Assembly (NCBI GenBank): GCA_034231615.1 | Contig: CM067298.1 | Coordinates: 61,658,387 to 61,722,386, forward strand | Source of the DNA: Meghimatium bilineatum | Taxonomy: Eukaryota; Mollusca; Gastropoda; Stylommatophora; Philomycidae | Direction of reading: 5' to 3' | Length of the DNA: 64,000 bases | Shown: positions 33,000 to 43,985 of the stretch, one piece after another | Numbering within the stretch: position 1 is the stretch's first letter | Layout of the letters: each line of letters starts with the position of its first letter | Notes under the pieces: model-generated | The model's database searches: none | What the model was told of the DNA's origin: nothing | The model's input: only the letters and a program-made list of their open reading frames with translations | Position numbers and translations under genes: made by a program

Positions 33000-33522
33000 C
33001 GAAGGTTTGAAATAGATGTGATTGCAGACTGTCTGTGAGCATGCCTATATACTCAGTGATTGGATGAGCATGATTGTGGCAATTCAGGCGGGGTACATTA
33101 GGGAACTGTGGCTGGATGCAGTGAAGAATTCCTGTATGCGCAAAGTGACTTTTATTTGTGTGCCGGGACATGCGAAAGTACGGAGTAATGACAGAGCAGA
33201 TAGGTTGTCGCACACGCGGCTAATACGGCTATAGAAAAAAATTTGGTGAAGCGATGAATCGGGCAGACATTTTGAACGCCCTACAGGAAAGCGCACGAAC
33301 AAATGACTGTATAAGTGCCGATGGCTCTTGTTTCATAACTACAATTATGGAGCTAGGTTTGAAATGTGGTGTCGCTAGAAAGGAACGGTTTAGTTGGCGA
33401 GAAAGAATGATGGTCAGTCAACTTCGTACTGGGACAGTCAGTCAACGTTTAATGGCGGATACACTCAAGGAGAGATTTGAGCACCTATGGACTTGTCCGG
33501 AGTGCAGTGATGATGATCCAAC
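33000..33522 (+). pseudogene. LINE-B 3' end: RNase H and C-terminal domain
   Basis: The frame at 33022-33234 reads AIQAGYIRELWLDAVKNS, then VTFICVPGHAKVRSNDRADR, the RNase H His/Asp loop; one frame break about 33230 leads to 33254-33532: MNRADILNALQESARTND, LGLKCGVARKERFSWRERMM, DTLKERFEHLWTCPECSDDD. The C-x2-C end and the tail of ACTA repeats match the 30.5-kb copy. RT and endonuclease are missing. One frameshift and no start make it non-functional. Confidence 0.85.
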
Positions 33523-33523
33523 G

Positions 33524-33559
<36 letters not shown>

Positions 33560-33660
33560 GCTAACTAACTAACTAACTAACTAACTGATAAACTAACTAA
33601 CTAACTGACTGACTGACTAACTAACTAACTAACTGACAAACTAACTAACTAACTAACTGA
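33523..33660 (+). repeat. (ACTA)n array, the LINE-B tail
   Basis: Over 30 CTAA-type tetranucleotides with GACT and CTAG variants directly follow the LINE-B stop codon. The 30.5-kb copy has only about four units, so the tail has expanded here. Confidence 0.93.
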
Positions 33661-33769
33661 CTGTAATGGTGGGATTCTGATCGTGACATTCATTTTAATA
33701 TCTTATTTATAAGTACAACCCTCCCCCTACTTTTCAATACCCCCGTAAATTATGTCTTGGAGCTATCGA

Positions 33770-34085
33770 GTTGACTGTTATGAGTGATACTTTGGAAAGG
33801 AGACATACTGCAGTGTTGAGAGGGGCGGAGTATATATGTGCGAAACTTTGGCACAGCAAATGCAATTCTCAATGCGATGCGTCATTTACAGAACGTTGTC
33901 CTCACTATCACTCTGTAAGCCACTCGATTCTGCGCAATCTGCCTCTTCCTGTGTCATGTCCAGAAAGTCTCATGATATCCTGTATCCATCATAGTCTTGA
34001 TTTGTCTCTTGTTCTCTTGCCCGAAACTCTTCCTTTCACAGAGTTTCTTGGCATTGTATACATCTCGGTAGTTTGCCGTTGAGTT
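33770..34085 (-). pseudogene. LINE C-terminal remnant (possible)
   Basis: On the minus strand, fragments such as KRTRDKSRLWWIQDIMRLSG and AQNRVAYRVIVRTTF have the look of the basic RT tail (GRPRxRWxDxI..NRxxWRxIV). Frame changes are needed and no family partner was found in the window. The opposing plus-strand frame of 103 codons is uncalled. Confidence 0.42.
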
Positions 34086-34627
34086 CTGACTGGTTATGGT
34101 CGCTTACCAGTTACCGCTTACCAGTCTGAGCTCAATTCTTTATTTTTATATTAGACGGTGTAGTTTTCTTTTACAACAAACCAACACATCTTGGTCATTT
34201 TTGTGTTTACAATTTTAAGGCTTGTTTCCATTGTAAAGTCAGATGTTTTTCGATAGATCCTAAAACTTTCAATGTGATACACGATTTGTATGATTTTCTG
34301 CATGTATTTACAAGATTATACACGATTTGCCTGATTTTCTGCCTATATTAAAATATTTAAAAAAACAATTTTGCCAACTAAAAAATAGATAAATAAAAAA
34401 CATTGTGTGTATTTCTACAAAGTATATGTATTTTCTTATTTAGTTTCACGTTAATTAGTTTCTTACAATTAAATATTCAGTATTGATACAACTTTAGAGT
34501 TGAATTATACATTCAAATTTTGACCCAATGAACTTCTTCCCATTTTAGCGACACATTATAAAAAAACCAAGTAACCCGTAGAAAACTATATATACATTAG
34601 TGTACAACTTTTCCTAATTATTTAAAC
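34086..34627. other. unassigned AT-rich stretch
   Basis: A near-repeat of TACACGATTTGNNTGATTTTC occurs at about 34276 and 34320. Nothing else recognised. Confidence 0.5.
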
Positions 34628-34635
34628 ATATAATG

Positions 34636-35000
34636 CAGTGAATCCCAAACTTTTTTGCCCCGTAGACCCCTTGCCGATTTTGTTGATATCCATAAATCCC
34701 AAGACTGGCTAATATTGAATTTTCCTACACATATCAACTTCAAATGTGTTTTTGACAGCTGACACATTGCTACTTACTTTGACCTTTTTTTCTCTTTTTG
34801 TGTGTGTGTGTAGAGTTGAGAATTGTAAAAAAAACAAAAAAAGGGAGAAGTTGTAAAATTTGTATTCAAACCTTTATTAAAATTATTCAAAAGTACCGTT
34901 CGTGCACCCCCCCCCCCAATTTTTTATTCGCGCTGAAATGTATTCCAGGACGTTGAAATTGACCCATGTAGATCCATATCGGCCACTTTGGTAACCTATG
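34636..35000 (+). mobile_element. non-autonomous hAT element with perfect 8-bp duplication
   Basis: The left end CAGTGAATCCCAAACTTTTT continues as CCCCGTAGACCCC, typical of hAT termini. The right end TTTGGTAACCTATG complements to CATAGGTTACCAAA, a decayed match to the left inverted repeat. ATATAATG occurs exactly at 34628-34635 and 35001-35008, the 8-bp duplication that hAT transposases make. Internal CGTTCGTGCACCCC near 34898 mirrors the left GTAGACCCC region. It holds no transposase. Confidence 0.85.
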
Positions 35001-35320
35001 ATATAATGCAGTCATTAGCTTAATACACTTATAATATTCAGTATACATTATGTTTATCATGTAAGAGACCTTAAATGGTATCATTGAGGATTTACACAAA
35101 AATTCATTACAAAGCATATTTGATATCCGTTGAATAACCAGGATGTTCGATTTGAGGTTGATTAATATGTAATAACGAAACTGTGTCATGTATTGCATGT
35201 CGTAAAAGGGGAATAACAGGTTTTGGGATTCGGTTTGGGTCATGATCATCACAAAAAGACCTTTCAACAGAATTAATTAAGCCTTCATTCGTAACGTTTT
35301 TTTAAATTATTGTCGTCATC

Positions 35321-35400
35321 GGTTGGTCACTATTTATATACTTGGAATCGCCTCTGCTATTTTTGACATGCGATTTCAAGTAGACAAATAGTGACCAACG
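35321..35400. repeat. 80-nt imperfect hairpin, 31-bp stem
   Basis: Left arm 35321-35351 (GTTGGTCACTATTT then ATACTTGGAATCGC) pairs with right arm 35370-35400 (GCGATTTCAAGTAG then AAATAGTGACCAAC) with about four mismatches, leaving an 18-nt loop. Size and shape resemble a microRNA precursor, but an old inverted duplication would look the same. The fold is seen in the sequence; any RNA role is inference. Confidence 0.6.
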
Positions 35401-35704
35401 GAAAACACGAAAATAATCAAGAAAAGGAACGAATGATTGCCTAATGAACTCCGTGAACAGGTCTTCAATAATACATTTCGACGGTCTCGGTTTGGCTGTA
35501 CCATCCAATTAAATCAATGGTGTTAAAATGACCCACAAGCCAAGCGTGTGAATATAGAGAACTGAATATTTTACAGAGAAATTAGGTTGAAATTAGAGGG
35601 TTAAATATGACCTGTGGGCGAACCATTGATGGAGTCACTACTTTTGGCTGATATGACATACGCTTTTTTCCGTTGGATTAATATTATTTTTAAATCAGTG
35701 TTTC

Positions 35705-35985
35705 TTCTTCTATAATCGTTCGGAAAGTCCCGCAGATTAACATGATGTTGTCTGGAGAACTGAATGTGTTGTGTCATAGTTTAAATCTTAGCTGCGATAT
35801 TTGCGCCCTTCGTCCTGACAAATTCAACTTCCTCATGGATTCTTGGTCACTTTGAGACTATATGAGATGGAACAGCCAACTACTCTACCCCAAAACCTCA
35901 TTTGTCTCCTCTTACTATCTACATGGAAGGTAGACGGTATTGTTATTTCGTTCTCCCCTTTCAGGCACCTGAACACATGGGCTAA
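35705..35985 (-). repeat. SINE-A copy, moderately diverged
   Basis: Full-length order: GCAGATTAACATGATGTTG, CTGAATGTGTTGTGTCATAG, CTGCGATATTTGCGCCC, CTCATTTGTCTCCTCTTAC, and TTCTCCCCTTTCAGGCACC. The (GAA) tail side at the left reads TTCTTCTTC. Confidence 0.75.
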
Positions 35986-36504
35986 GTGACAAATAAAGAA
36001 AGGGTTAATCGAATCAGACAAGAGTTCTGACGTGGTCATGAGTTGACCCAATAGTGTTATTTAATATAAAGTGTTCACCTTTATAACACCGGTAAAACAC
36101 TGCAAATGTTTTAAACACTTTACTTAACCTTCTTTAATCATTTCAGAGTCTCTGATTAAGCTGCTTATCACGTTACGATCAACATTCTCTTTTTATGTCA
36201 CTGTTTTTATTCTTTGGAAATGAAGCCAGTTCTGCCAAGTCTTCTTTCATGCTTCATTCGAATTCACGTTCCATGTCTAATTCTCAGAAACAATCAGACG
36301 GCGCAAACAGGTTTATAAATACAAAGACATCTTTATAAATACAAAGGCACGTATTTATAGATGCTCTACATATGTTGATCTTTGACTGAGCTGATGTTGG
36401 CACAATCAATTGCCGGCTGTTGTTGAGTCGGCAGTATCCGTTCTGTCATCTAGTTAGAGCAGGGACAGGTCGCAGTGAGACGGGCAGGACAAACAGTAGC
36501 GGAT
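35986..36504. other. unassigned stretch
   Basis: A short doublet (ATAAATACAAAGACA / ATAAATACAAAGGCA) near 36315-36345. Nothing else seen. Confidence 0.45.
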
Positions 36505-36560
36505 ACCTAGCACAGCTGGGACCCACAAACGGTTACATGAGGGTATCGATTCCCACATAT
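36505..36560 (+). repeat. tRNA-like SINE head (possible)
   Basis: TAGCACAGCTGGGACC fits an A box and GGTATCGATTCCC fits a B box 30-odd bases later, a spacing right for pol III type 2 promoters. Cloverleaf pairing is poor, so I call a retroposon remnant and not a tRNA gene. Confidence 0.45.
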
Positions 36561-36949
36561 CATTGCCCCCTAAGGGGATGGAGCAGTTGGTGATACAGAA
36601 GACAGTCTTAAATAAAAGATCGTTAATTAAGAAAATGTTAGGTGTGTTATGTGGATACATTGCTTCTTAATTCAGAAAATTGTTTCGGGTCAATTAAATT
36701 AAATTGTTCTTTTCTACCTAGCGGCAAAAATATAGAAGTACCAAGGAAATAGAAATTGGACGACTGGATTAAAGTGAAAAAAAATTGCCAATAACGGCAT
36801 CGGTGCTTGTTTAATCTTACGTGTGCCATGAAAGTGTGTACATTGAAAATATGTACTCACTGCTTAAAACTGAAATCCAACAGGTAAAGCGTGAAACGGG
36901 GTAATGAAATTTTGCTAATAACATGAAATACACATAGAGACACATACAA

Positions 36950-36982
36950 ATCGACGTTTTGACTGAAAGGCCGTTATCAAGG
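36950..36982 (-). ncRNA. hammerhead-like motif, Penelope-type
   Basis: Minus strand: CCTTGATAACGGCC, a short loop, then GTCAAAACGTCGA. Same layout as at 38316-38350. It follows the Penelope-like RT remnant at 37040-37200 on the same strand, as the terminal repeats of such elements do. The core is changed (AAAAC for GAAAC), so cleavage is unlikely. Confidence 0.45.
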
Positions 36983-37039
36983 ATAAAATACACGTATACA
37001 TACAAAACGACAAGTAGGAACGACACAACTTGTGTTCAC

Positions 37040-37205
37040 ATATCTAGCAAGATGGCCGGAGGGATAGAAAAACTGTTGGCTTCAGTTGGTTTGTAGTGTA
37101 CCCATGTGCTGAGAAAGGAAGGCTGGATAGTGATGGATATGTCCAGGAAATTCACATGGGAGGTGGAGATCTCGGATGTGAACTTGATGGCCCGGTGAAA
37201 GATGT
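37040..37205 (-). pseudogene. Penelope-like reverse transcriptase fragment
   Basis: Minus strand, uninterrupted: AIKFTSEISTSHVNFLDISI, then TIQPSFLSTWVHYKPTEANS. The block IKFT-x-E-x-S-x-x-x-x-x-FLD followed by YxKPTxxxxF is characteristic of Penelope-like reverse transcriptases just after the palm. The preceding catalytic region and the GIY-YIG endonuclease are absent. Upstream it is cut by a SINE-A copy. Downstream lies a hammerhead-like motif. Confidence 0.78.
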
Positions 37206-37420
37206 AGTCCGTATAATGAAATGATGTGTTGTCTCGTGGTTTGTAGTTTGCCTACAATATCTGCGCCTTTCCACATAACACATCTGACGCTAGTATGATT
37301 TCACAGTCATTTTGACCTATATGGCCATATGGTGGAACAGCCAATTCACTTCAAACCCCATTGATCGCCTCTTATATGCACGGGGTTAATTTTTATTCTG
37401 TTATTATTTGCTCAATTGGT
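37205..37420 (-). repeat. SINE-A copy, tail side truncated or decayed
   Basis: GATGTGTTGTCTCGTGGTTT, CAATATCTGCGCCTTTCC, CATAACACATCTGACGC and GATCGCCTCTTATATGCACG follow the family order on the plus strand. No (GAA) tail remains. Confidence 0.7.
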
Positions 37421-38315
37421 GGTGTCCTTAAGTTATGTCACCAATTATTTTAGCACTTGTAAATAATTCAGGGACCCAAGCAACCTGCTTAATAATGTCA
37501 AAAAATGAATTCCAACACCCAAACCAAAATCTGAAAATAATACATATTATGCTTCACATTTTTGGAAAAAAATTTCAAACAAATAAATTGGTGTACAAAA
37601 ACAGCAATGTTCACAACAACTTTGATTCTGTCCTTGTTTCATGTCAGTCTTCCAACATCTCTTCACTGTGCATATTTTCATGATTGCACAATTTTGTTCT
37701 TGAACATACTGCATCAAAGGAATACATTCACTTTCTTCCTTTACCGGCTGTTACATGGAAAGCTGTATTTTCTATGACATGTTTTTTCGGTATTATTTGC
37801 TGTTGCATTAATTTGTCTAAAATTCACTACCTTCGAGTTAGTGGCTACCTTAGGAAATGCTACAAATTATTATTATGTCTGTTTGCACGAAAATTTTATG
37901 ACTGAAACGTCAACATTTTCTTGTTTATTCTTTTTATTGTAGTTGTTTTCTTCATTTTATTATAAGTAGTTGTAGGTGTTTGCAACACTATTTTCTTGTT
38001 TTCTATAAGTACTTTCTTTTTGATCGTTTTTATAAACTTAGAACATCATTTCACGGTAGTTTTTTGTCGTATTGATGTCAAACTGCCTAATGGACTGTGT
38101 GGTCAACAGCAGCCAACAGAGAATATTCTGTGCATATACAAATCCATTGTTATTTTCTTTCTTTCATATACTGTTTATAGTACTTACATAAAAAACTGGT
38201 AATAAAGTCTTACTAAATGAACGACTAACACACTATTACTATCGGATGCTTACGTGAAATAATACATACAACAAAATACAGGATATAATTATACAAATAA
38301 CAATACACGTGACAT
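37421..38315. other. unassigned AT-rich stretch
   Basis: No family or gene recognised. Several short overlapping frames (37435-37905) have hydrophobic, low-complexity character and no motif. Confidence 0.45.
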
Positions 38316-38350
38316 AATCGACGTTTCTACCAAAAGACCTTTATCAAGTT
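38316..38350 (-). ncRNA. hammerhead-like motif, Penelope-type
   Basis: Minus strand: CTTGATAAAGGTCTTTTGGT then AGAAACGTCGATTA. The layout is box, GGTC-TTTT-GGT(A) helix, GAAAC box. It lies about 215 bp downstream of a GIY-YIG-type remnant on the same strand. The first box reads TTGATAA where an active ribozyme has CTGATGA. Confidence 0.5.
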
Positions 38351-38564
38351 AAGTACATAACTTCATGAGACGACGACTAGAAATTACCACACAACATAAA
38401 CGTGTCCAAGCGAAATATGGATGTGATATGCCGGATGAATAGGAACAGGAAGTACATAAAAACGTAAATATAGGTGGAAACGAAACGAACAAAAAGATGA
38501 CGTAAATGACGGAACAAAATGAATAAAGACAAAGACCATACCGACCGAGAACTAAACAAGAGTT

Positions 38565-38735
38565 ATAGGAATTGAGTCCAAATTGCTTGAGGGTACCCAG
38601 CTTAAAAGTAAGACGATTTTCTAGAGCGTACCTAAGTCTATCATCGGCTGTGCAGGATCTGATAGCAGTGACCTGAATATCAAGAGCACCATGGTGACCA
38701 TCATTGTTTTTGGAACATCACGGTGTGCGATGCCT
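38565..38735 (-). pseudogene. Penelope-like C-terminal (GIY-YIG side) fragment
   Basis: Minus strand: NNDGHHGALDIQVTAIRSCT, then ADDRLRYALENRLTFKLGTL and KQFGLNSYNS. The pattern DIQV-x-x-IR..R-x-x-x-E-x-x-x-x-x-KL-x-TL-x-P-x-GLN ends many Penelope-like proteins, at the end of the GIY-YIG nuclease. No upstream catalytic GIY or YIG residues are readable. A phage- or bacterial-type GIY-YIG protein is not a realistic alternative here. Confidence 0.6.
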
Positions 38736-39254
38736 ATCTCTAGCGACACTGCTGTAAACCAAGCCCAACTCAACTGCCGGCCGTTGCCCAACACTGCTCA
38801 TACAGAAAGAATTTGGTTCAGTACCCAAGGGTCTACTGCAAAGCTCCTCGTCCGAGATTAGTATTTTACCCACTCCTTTAGGTAATATACATGGCGAAGA
38901 GTCAAAATATACAGACAGTTAAAATAATTAGCGACTGGCGATGGACTAGAAGGCCATCTCAAACGGACGAGGCGAGTGCGTGACAAATGGACAGGTCAGA
39001 TCCCAGACCCCCGACGTATTTGGCAAAGCAGCACCTCGTCTATGAAGGTGTATCAAGCCTGAGCCTAATTCTACCGTCACTGATACCGAAAACGGCCCAT
39101 ACAGAATAAATTAGATCTGGGACCTAGGGACACAAAGCACGGTAATGAGATGGGCTTCCTACACAAGGAAATGCTCGCTGGTTGCGAAGCGCCTCTTTAG
39201 TGGAAGGACAAGCAATGGGTGACAAGGCAAACTGTGAGATCGTCTCGTGACATA
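38736..39254. other. unassigned stretch
   Basis: GC somewhat higher than around. No gene or repeat family recognised; a poly-C run lies at about 39258-39269. Confidence 0.4.
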
Positions 39255-39400
39255 TAACCCCCCCCCCCCGAGTAAAAGGCTCCTTCAATAGGCATTAAAC
39301 TACGCTGAAAGCTGGTCTCCTGGATATGAAAGAAAGCTCGGAAAAACCTCCCAACTGCAAATAAGAAGTAAGGGCTAATAGCTTTCAATTCCTGGGGTTC
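39255..39400 (-). repeat. unnamed dispersed repeat, copy 1
   Basis: In reverse complement it matches 43835-43985 in order: CCAGGAATTG, AGCTNTTACTT, GCAGTNGGGNGGTTTTTC, CTTTCTTTCATA, and AATGCCTATTGAAGGAGCCTT. Similarity is about 75% by eye. A 63-codon frame on this strand is not conserved in the partner. Confidence 0.7.
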
Positions 39401-39410
39401 GACAAGAAGA

Positions 39411-39980
<570 letters not shown>

Positions 39981-39982
39981 TT

Positions 39983-40075
39983 TCATTCTTCATTCTTCAT
40001 TAGAAAACTGGCCTCACAGCACGTGGGGCATTCCCATAAGTGCTCCGCCCTCTGTTCCAGCAGCCATTCGATTAT
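39983..40075 (-). pseudogene. LINE-A 3' end fragment, about 90 bp
   Basis: Contains TGGCCTCACAGCACGTGGGG and CATTCCCATAAGTGCTCCGC, the complement of the ...HLWECPACC... end seen at 1643-1700. The tail side reads TTCATTCTTCATTCTTCATT, a variant of the heptamer tail. It sits directly at the edge of the tetranucleotide array. Confidence 0.8.
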
Positions 40076-40257
40076 ATGATGTTTATGATGTTTAGAGTCC
40101 AATGTCGTCGAAACAGACGTCGACATTAGGGCACAACTCTGGCCCTTGCGACAGCTTTCTTTGTTGTTCCGCCCACAAACGCCGTGCCCGTAACCAGTTC
40201 AAGCACAACGTCGGCATGTCGGAACAACATGGTAACTGTTATCGAAGGTTACGACTA

Positions 40258-40705
<448 letters not shown>

Positions 40706-40709
40706 CTAT

Positions 40710-41005
40710 CTAGTGATGATGCTGGTGTTCCTCCTTCGCAAGCGAAGATGAGCATGACATGAAAAACAATAAATTTGATTTATTAAAAATGTCGAATTTA
40801 ATTTGTGTGTTTGTAGGTGTCCGATGAGTCCGATTCGTGCACGGAAAGTTCTATTGCAGTGCATGCAGGAGTGCTGAAGGTTCGGGGTAGGAGAATTTTC
40901 GGATCTGTCATTCCGCTACTTGCGCTTGTGGATTGTCCGCAGTGTTCTTTCTTTTTCAAATTTCGTGATGCCAGCAGTGATCTGGGTGTGCCAGGCTGAG
41001 TGATC
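40710..41005 (-). pseudogene. LINE-G 3' end with C2H2 finger remnant
   Basis: The minus strand has a HPGTPRSLLASRNLKKKEHC stretch (a WRSxxxxGxxxFExER-like block), then, after a frame change, HSCMHCNRTFRARIGLIGHL-like sequence and a stop. The 3' UTR ends with CATCTTCGCTTGCGAAGGAG, which contains the hairpin CTTCGC-TT-GCGAAG, and matches 57360-57400. The Cys/His finger can be read only after allowing frameshifts. Confidence 0.8.
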
Positions 41006-41359
41006 AAGATCTATCTAGTATATCTGTCTGTCTATCTATCTGGTTATATTGCTAAATAATCTCTTTTGTTTTTGTATTTGTTCAGTATTTCTTCTTCCTG
41101 ATCATAATTATTCACTTTCAACATTTTCCCATTCCCCGCCCAACTTTATCCGTTTGTCTTTTTTTCTGTTGTGTTTTACTTTCCATAAACACAAATCTAC
41201 ATTTCTTAATTGTTTGCTGTTATTAATATTCAGAGCCGAACGATTGAAGAGTTATCTAATTAAGAAGCAACGTGGTACAGATGAAGGAACGTTTTAACAA
41301 CAGATATATAATAAGGTCATTTTAGCTTTCAATATGCTTGGCCCAGTATCAAATTGTTC

Positions 41360-41677
41360 AGCATTGGTGTAGAAAAATAAGGTTAGGTTGTTTAATACAA
41401 ATGGGAAGTCTGTATTGATTTATGGAACAGAAGCATCACATTTAATCCAGAAAGTTACATCTATACTACATATATTTATCAATATGTATCTCCATGGTTT
41501 ACTTCGCAATGGATGACTAGAGTTGATATCACAAGATGAGCTGTGGAAGAGAAAATATCAGTACCCTATGGAGATAAAAGTAATATATATATCATGGGAA
41601 TCAATAGGACAATCGTCAGAAGCAGAATGACAGTATATTCAAAAAAGGCACTGGGCTGAAATCCGCAAGGAAAGACG
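41360..41677 (+). pseudogene. interrupted LINE RT tail (left part)
   Basis: Plus strand: FNTNGKSVLIYGTEASHLIQ, then ILHIFINMYLHGLL, a stop, then LISQDELWKRKYQYPMEIK. This follows the LINE pattern FNSNVKSVLLYGSExW..FINRCLR..I..EELWxRT. The reading halts at 41677, where a LINE-A end has inserted, and resumes at 41768. A member of this family is not otherwise seen here. Confidence 0.75.
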
Positions 41678-41756
41678 TGATGGCTGCTAGAGCGGAGGGT
41701 GAAGCACTTATGGGAATGTCCCGCGTGCTGTGAAACCAAGTTTCTAATCAAGATTA
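41678..41756 (+). mobile_element. LINE-A insertion, 79 bp, with 11-bp duplication
   Basis: Only the last 79 bp of LINE-A are present: GGAATGTCCCGCGTGCTGTG and the heptamer-like end TTTCTAATCAAGATTA. The 11-bp duplication AAGGAAAGACG stands at 41667-41677 and 41757-41767. This is a severe 5' truncation during target-primed reverse transcription. Confidence 0.9.
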
Positions 41757-41767
41757 AAGGAAAGACG

Positions 41768-41900
41768 AGAATTGTAAGGCAGACCAATACCTGGAAAAAA
41801 ACAGTGGAAAACTAGTTCAAATGAATTTGAATTTCATAGGCACTGTTGAAGAAGACACCTAGAACAGAAATCGTAGGAGAGCTACACTTACGGGCTATGT
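41768..41900 (+). pseudogene. interrupted LINE RT tail (right part)
   Basis: Continues the basic C-terminal stretch (KERREL, a stop, GRPIPGKKQWKT) corresponding to the GKRKRGRPxxTWRR ending of LINE polymerases. It ends before 41900. Confidence 0.6.
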
Positions 41901-42004
41901 TTCATTTAAATTATTACAAAGCTACACTTACAGCCCTATGTTCCACATAGTTTAGAAAGGAAGAAGAATCAAGATTCATGAATATTATATTCCAAGCGTA
42001 AGCC

Positions 42005-42480
42005 TATATATTTTCTCTCAAACATAGGCTTATATAATATCTCTAAATCGTAGGACTATACATTATCTCTCAAAGGTAGACATGCATATTATCTCTCAAA
42101 GGTAGACATGCATATTATCTCTCAAAGGTAGACATGCATATTATCTCTCAAAGGTAGACATGCATATTATCTCTCAAAGGTAGACATGCATATTATCTCT
42201 CAAAGGTAGACATGCATATTATCTCTCAAAGGTAGACACGCATATTATCTCTCAAAGTTAGGCCTATATATTATATTTCAAAGGTGGACCTATATATTAT
42301 CTTTCAAACATATGCCTATATATTCTCTCTCAAAAACATGTAGGGCCATATATTCTCTCTGAAACATACTTATATATTATCTCTCAAATATAGTCTTAAA
42401 TATCTCAAACATAGGCTTATATATTATCTGTCAATGGTACGCCTATATATTATCGTTCATACGTAGCCTATATATTTGCA
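42005..42480 (+). repeat. 26-bp satellite, about 18 copies
   Basis: A homogeneous core of about eight copies (42060-42260) of a unit containing GGTAGACATGCATATTATCT, with degraded flanks where the unit reads ATAGGCTTATATATTATCTC. Divergence rises towards both edges. Confidence 0.93.
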
Positions 42481-43311
42481 CACTGTACTAAATCGTCGAG
42501 TACTTCAGAGTACAGACTTCCAGTATTGAGTATTGAAGATATCCTTATTTAATTAACTAAGATTACCCCTGTCTTCATCTGAAAACTGTTTTGTCTCCGG
42601 AATGTTTACCTTCCACGACGAACACCAATGCACCAGGTTGAAAAACCGGGTGGATGAGACGACAATCAACCACGGACGTCGTATGTAATCAAAGAGACAG
42701 TTCCAGAAATGACATGGTAATTGTCTAATTACTATTTGCACGAACCAGTATCGCTTCTGTTATTCAATCACTTGTCTTCCGGTAAGATTTGAGCCGGTTT
42801 GACGTGACGTGTTAAGCGGTTATCTTATTTAGAATACTACATGTAGACATGAAAAAGTATACCCAGGCGTGGAACAATTTATTTCACAAATTTTAAATGA
42901 TTGAGACCACAAAGAGATACTCTATGTTTGTTTTCCGTTGATTATCTTGATTTATTGCTGTATTTGATGTTTTAATTTGATGTCTATTTGACACTTATCA
43001 CATCTAATTAGTTTTGTCTACATTTCTCTTTGTTAATTTAATTCATTGCATATTTGTTAAATATTTCTTTTTAGGCTAATTTCATTGCTCATACTTCAGA
43101 TGTTTCATAAATCCCGCAATCTGACGGCGGTAACTGTACCATAGTTCCATGAGCATGTTACCAATGATAGATAAGACCAAAGTGAATTTGATATTTGGAA
43201 GAAAGACAAACTACATTTCATCAAAAATGCGAAGAGTATAGAGATTATTTGTAGGGCACACATAGATATGGGTTAGAGTGTAAGAATATTTTTCTACATT
43301 TTTTTCCATAT
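42481..43311. other. unassigned stretch
   Basis: The 62-codon frame at 42553-42741 has no recognised motif. No repeat family seen. Confidence 0.45.
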
Positions 43312-43660
43312 AGGGCTGTCCATACATTACGTCACCAATTTTGGGGCAATTTGCTATCCCCGATCTTAAACAACTGTCACGAAGTCTGGGACACCCCTAC
43401 TTAGTTTTCCCAGAATATTTAGACGATTCCCCCCCCCCCCCCCCAACTGTCCAATCCTGTTCTGCTTTAAAAAATGTAGTCAAAGTACAAAAAAGACTAT
43501 GATTTAATACATATTTTTAGAGCAATGGTTAAAATTTAACAAAAAAGTAAATGTGTATATAAAAATGTATTGTTAACGTCAACTTGTATCAACACCCCCC
43601 CCCCCCACGGTTTTAGACCCCTTTCCCCCTAATTGTTAACGCAATTTATGGACAGTCCCT
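43312..43660 (+). mobile_element. terminal-inverted-repeat element (MITE) copy 2
   Basis: The left end AGGGCTGTCCATACATTACG and the right end ATTTATGGACAGTCCCT are inverted repeats matching copy 1 at 20655-21174. Poly-C tracts lie at 43430-43444 and about 43596-43608, the complement position of poly-G in copy 1. Target duplication not evident. Confidence 0.72.
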
Positions 43661-43834
43661 AACCCTCAACTGGGTAGACATAATGAGAAAGCTGCATGTA
43701 CATGAACTTTTTCATGCAGTCACACTTTTCTGGGGTGAGGCCATGACGAAAAAAATGTGATATTTGGGTCACTGACCTTCTAAAGCTGTCACAAAAAATA
43801 ACTATTGAGAAGGTGGTAAGATATATGTTTGGTT

Positions 43835-43985
43835 GTTTGAGAACTCCAGGAATTGCGAACGATTAGCTCTTACTTTCTATGTGCAGTGGGGTGGTTTTTC
43901 TGAGCCTTCTTTCATACACATGATACTTCAGCTTTCTGCTTAGTGCAATGCCTATTGAAGGAGCCTTCTACTCAGAGCGGGTCTA
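43835..43985 (+). repeat. unnamed dispersed repeat, copy 2
   Basis: Partner of 39255-39400 in opposite orientation; see the ordered words there. Whether it belongs to a larger transposon cannot be told from two copies. Confidence 0.7.
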
